Source: an uncultured Lachnospiraceae bacterium
GTDB lineage: Bacteria > Bacillota > Clostridia > Lachnospirales > Lachnospiraceae
Length of the DNA stretch: 9,320 nt
Assembly: GCA_902796045.1 (NCBI GenBank)
Contig: CADBNQ010000188.1
Location: 1-9,320 of the forward strand
Reading direction: 5' to 3'
Both the position numbers and the translations under genes were made by a program. The notes below the pieces were generated by a model. It ran no database searches. It was not told the origin of the DNA and saw only the letters and a list, made by a program, of their open reading frames with translations. This document shows, one piece after another, positions 8,701-9,320 of this stretch. The number at the start of each line of letters is the position of its first letter. The stretch's first letter is position 1.

Positions 8701-8890
8701 CGAAGGCTTCGGAACTCTGGACAGGAAATCCATAGACAATGCCATGGAGATCCTGGTCAATCTGACGGGGAGCAATAAACTGGTCGGCATCATCAGCCAC
8801 AGAGAAGAGCTCATGGAGAATATCCCCCAGCAGATCAGGGTGCACAAAAGCAGGGACGGAAGTCAGATCACGGTTGAACGGAGGCTGTAG
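5699..8890 (+). CDS. sbcC: SbcC, SMC-like ATPase subunit of the SbcCD exonuclease
   Basis: A 1063-residue Rad50-like protein, close to the usual SbcC size. The N-terminal ATPase half has Walker A GDTGAGKT (36-43) and the Q-loop in MIAQGEF (Q155). A long charged heptad-type coiled coil rich in Glu, Lys and Arg runs from about residue 255. It turns at the zinc hook CPVCG (C536, C539) and returns to about 885. The C-terminal half carries the ABC signature LSGGE (966-970) and Walker B plus D-loop in DALFVDEGFGTLD (996-1008). Two chains are expected to dimerise through the hook zinc and through the ATP-bound heads, with two SbcD subunits at the heads, to process hairpins and protein-blocked or broken DNA ends. 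The start overlaps the sbcD end by 14 bases, so translation is probably coupled. The coil is encoded by purine-rich sequence with several A6-A7 runs. No intrinsic terminator is seen after the TAG. Confidence 0.97.
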   Translation: MKPIKLTISAIGPYAGRVQDIEFDTFEEKGLFLISGDTGAGKTTIFDAICFALFGTTSGSYRDTKNLRSEYARDEDKSYVDFYFSHQGKNYHVWRQPPYQRRKLKGSGMKLENENAILYEDDEKPIEGQKRVNAAVRELLHIDEKQFKQIVMIAQGEFWDLLNAKTDQRTEILRTIFQTSPYKNIEYKLKDRMDASGRIKDKAEASISQHFMEVSAGGAEGDSELVGLLEDLQRKVSGSGTIWNLEEILDLIERLLISDREEQVRVRAELEKAETELKKNNERLALAKTNNSFIERKEKLEKEKEGLDHRKKEIDSLIILLERQKKATHHVNPSYLAWEKKKDEVSLAGRQVEKTREELKDVEDAAKKAGEKLDRVRKLEPEIEELKKLISRIDEEEAGYHLKEETEEKQKKLARLQKELAEKEAVLAESERILKHKITELNKTVQALKEKPEELKEAGYESERLKELLADLDKITDTEAAERTSRKKALEDRQNSFIQVRKRYEAARGKREEAEHILEDSRAGILAAKLVEGEKCPVCGSLHHPEPARLKESAITEEEYKKLQKKEARLQEEKNQAHTKAEKAKTSLEEHESQLRNLIADCLKNPLLEQAPEDDSTEGLLRAVREAGQTIRTRAEAAKQKCRALDQDVKTLKQSEKELKKAREEETEELLAKKQAVSEQRQNTDLELSKAGATLNTLGTLSFPDWKTAASQREEAKKRRDQIAADLSDAEKKKKEADEKVTAVRSKLKTLQDGRVQLTEDEKVLMKKLEKEVLEKGFSDVDDMRQYVVSEDHITAADQQINDYKQAAAANEKQLAEARKDAEGKKIIDIEALKEVCEEQDEAVASIRKTYNDNENRISRNQEKQKAILARKKELERSGKENAMCRRLYNLVKGNTGNAKITLEQYIQAAGFDGIIAAANRRLLPMSDGQFELYRQEDSLSRKSNQFLDLKVLDRYTNHRRPVGSLSGGESFKASLSLALGLSDTVSSNLGGVQMDALFVDEGFGTLDRKSIDNAMEILVNLTGSNKLVGIISHREELMENIPQQIRVHKSRDGSQITVERRL

Positions 8891-8936
8891 GTTTACTGCC
8901 GGACAGAAAAGAATATCCCAATAATCTGTTTATTTA

Positions 8937-8945
8937 TGGTATAAT
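8937..8945 (+). promoter_or_regulatory. extended -10 promoter for the SDR gene
   Basis: TGG-TATAAT (8937-8945) is a perfect -10 box with the TGn extension. No good -35 box lies 16-18 bases upstream (the region reads around CCCAAT), which fits an extended -10 promoter. Transcription would start near 8952, leaving a leader of about 80 bases before the start codon. No riboswitch or strong hairpin was recognised in that leader. Confidence 0.65.
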
Positions 8946-9016
8946 AGTGTCAGCTTTGATGAAAACAAGCGGAAGTTATTCTATTACAATTTTCTGGTGA
9001 AGCATTCTGATTATTT

Positions 9017-9024
9017 AGGAGGTG
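9017..9024 (+). promoter_or_regulatory. ribosome binding site that fixes the TTG start at 9031
   Basis: AGGAGGTG is a near-perfect Shine-Dalgarno sequence 6 bases before TTG 9031. In the same frame there is a TAG at 9016-9018, and the only other upstream candidate, GTG 9022, lies inside the ribosome site. No in-frame ATG occurs near the beginning. The TTG is therefore the start. Confidence 0.85.
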
Positions 9025-9030
9025 ACAGAT

Positions 9031-9320
9031 TTGGATTACGGTTTGAAGGGAAAAAATGTTCTTGTGACTGGTAGTACAAAGGGGCTTGGTGAAGCAATCG
9101 TTCGGATCCTTGCGGAGGAAGGAGCCAATGTGATCGTTTCCGGACGGAGCGCGGATCTGGCAAAAAGCCTGGCAGCCCAGATTTCAAAGGAACAGGGTGT
9201 CAAGGCGGTGGGTATTCCTGCCGACCTCAGCAAAAAGGGCGCTGCCGAAAAGCTCTTTGAGGAGAGTCTGGAGGCTCTTGGGGGGCTGGATATCCTGGTG
9301 AACAATGCAGGCATCTGGCC
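9031..9320 (+). CDS. SDR-family NAD(P)-dependent oxidoreductase, N-terminal part only
   Basis: The first 96 residues of a classical short-chain dehydrogenase/reductase are present; the gene runs off the window end, so the catalytic Ser-Tyr-Lys residues are not seen. A short lead reaching GLKGKNVLVTG is followed by the Rossmann dinucleotide-binding loop TGSTKGLG (13-20), the acidic residue D65 in the ADLS stretch that contacts the adenine ring, and NNAG (91-94), which stabilises the central sheet. An S-G-R-S at the end of the second strand, with an Arg rather than an Asp, leans toward NADP(H), though this is only an indication. It resembles FabG-like 3-oxoacyl reductases and sugar or steroid dehydrogenases; the substrate cannot be assigned. 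It starts with TTG behind a very strong ribosome site and has its own extended -10 promoter, so it is probably a separate unit from sbcDC. Confidence 0.9.
   Translation, partial: MDYGLKGKNVLVTGSTKGLGEAIVRILAEEGANVIVSGRSADLAKSLAAQISKEQGVKAVGIPADLSKKGAAEKLFEESLEALGGLDILVNNAGIW

Noticed and set aside
8903..8935. Inverted repeat ACAGA / TCTGT followed by a T-rich stretch after sbcC, as a possible terminator
   Set aside because: The stem is only 5 weak pairs with a 17-base loop and the T run is interrupted, so it does not qualify as an intrinsic terminator.
8959..9000. Tiny 13-codon ORF (ATG to TGA) in the SDR leader, as a possible leader peptide
   Set aside because: It has no Shine-Dalgarno, starts only about 7 bases after the predicted transcription start, and shows no runs of a single amino acid or alternative hairpins as in attenuators.

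Overview
The window looks like chromosomal DNA from a low-to-mid GC Firmicute, most likely a Clostridia / Lachnospiraceae-type gut anaerobe. The reasons are roughly balanced GC by eye, very strong AGGAGG-type ribosome binding sites, sigma-A-like promoters (TTGACC-17-TATAAT and an extended -10), heavy use of AGA/AGG arginine codons, and a glutamine-type ABC importer built in the Firmicute fused-subunit style. All genes are on the + strand. No RNA genes, mobile elements, CRISPR arrays or long repeats were seen. No gene-free gap is longer than about 140 bases.

Layout. (1) 1-240 is the C-terminal end of an alpha/beta-hydrolase (HSL / acetyl-esterase family), cut by the window start. (2) A near-consensus promoter at 252-280 drives a 440-residue condensation/acyltransferase-fold protein (310-1632), which ends at an intrinsic terminator (1656-1702). 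(3) 1741-4509 is one very large ORF (922 aa) carrying a whole polar-amino-acid ABC importer in one chain: membrane anchor, two substrate-binding lobes in swapped order, HisM-type permease, GlnQ-type ATPase and an extra C-terminal domain. (4) 4552-8890 is the sbcD-sbcC pair (bacterial Mre11-Rad50), with the two genes overlapping by 14 bases. (5) After a 140-base gap with an extended -10 promoter, an SDR oxidoreductase starts at a TTG codon (9031) and runs off the window end.

How the genes may work together. The esterase and acyltransferase are neighbours and could act on related acyl esters, though the second has its own promoter. SbcC and SbcD form one ATP-dependent nuclease complex for processing hairpins and broken DNA ends. 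The importer lies 42 bases upstream of sbcD with no visible terminator, so the three may share a transcript, but nothing suggests a functional link. The most unusual item is the importer. As a homodimer it would supply all parts of a transporter from one gene, and its C-terminal about 120 residues resemble a decayed RsbW/GHKL-type (anti-sigma-kinase-like) fold that could serve as a regulatory domain.
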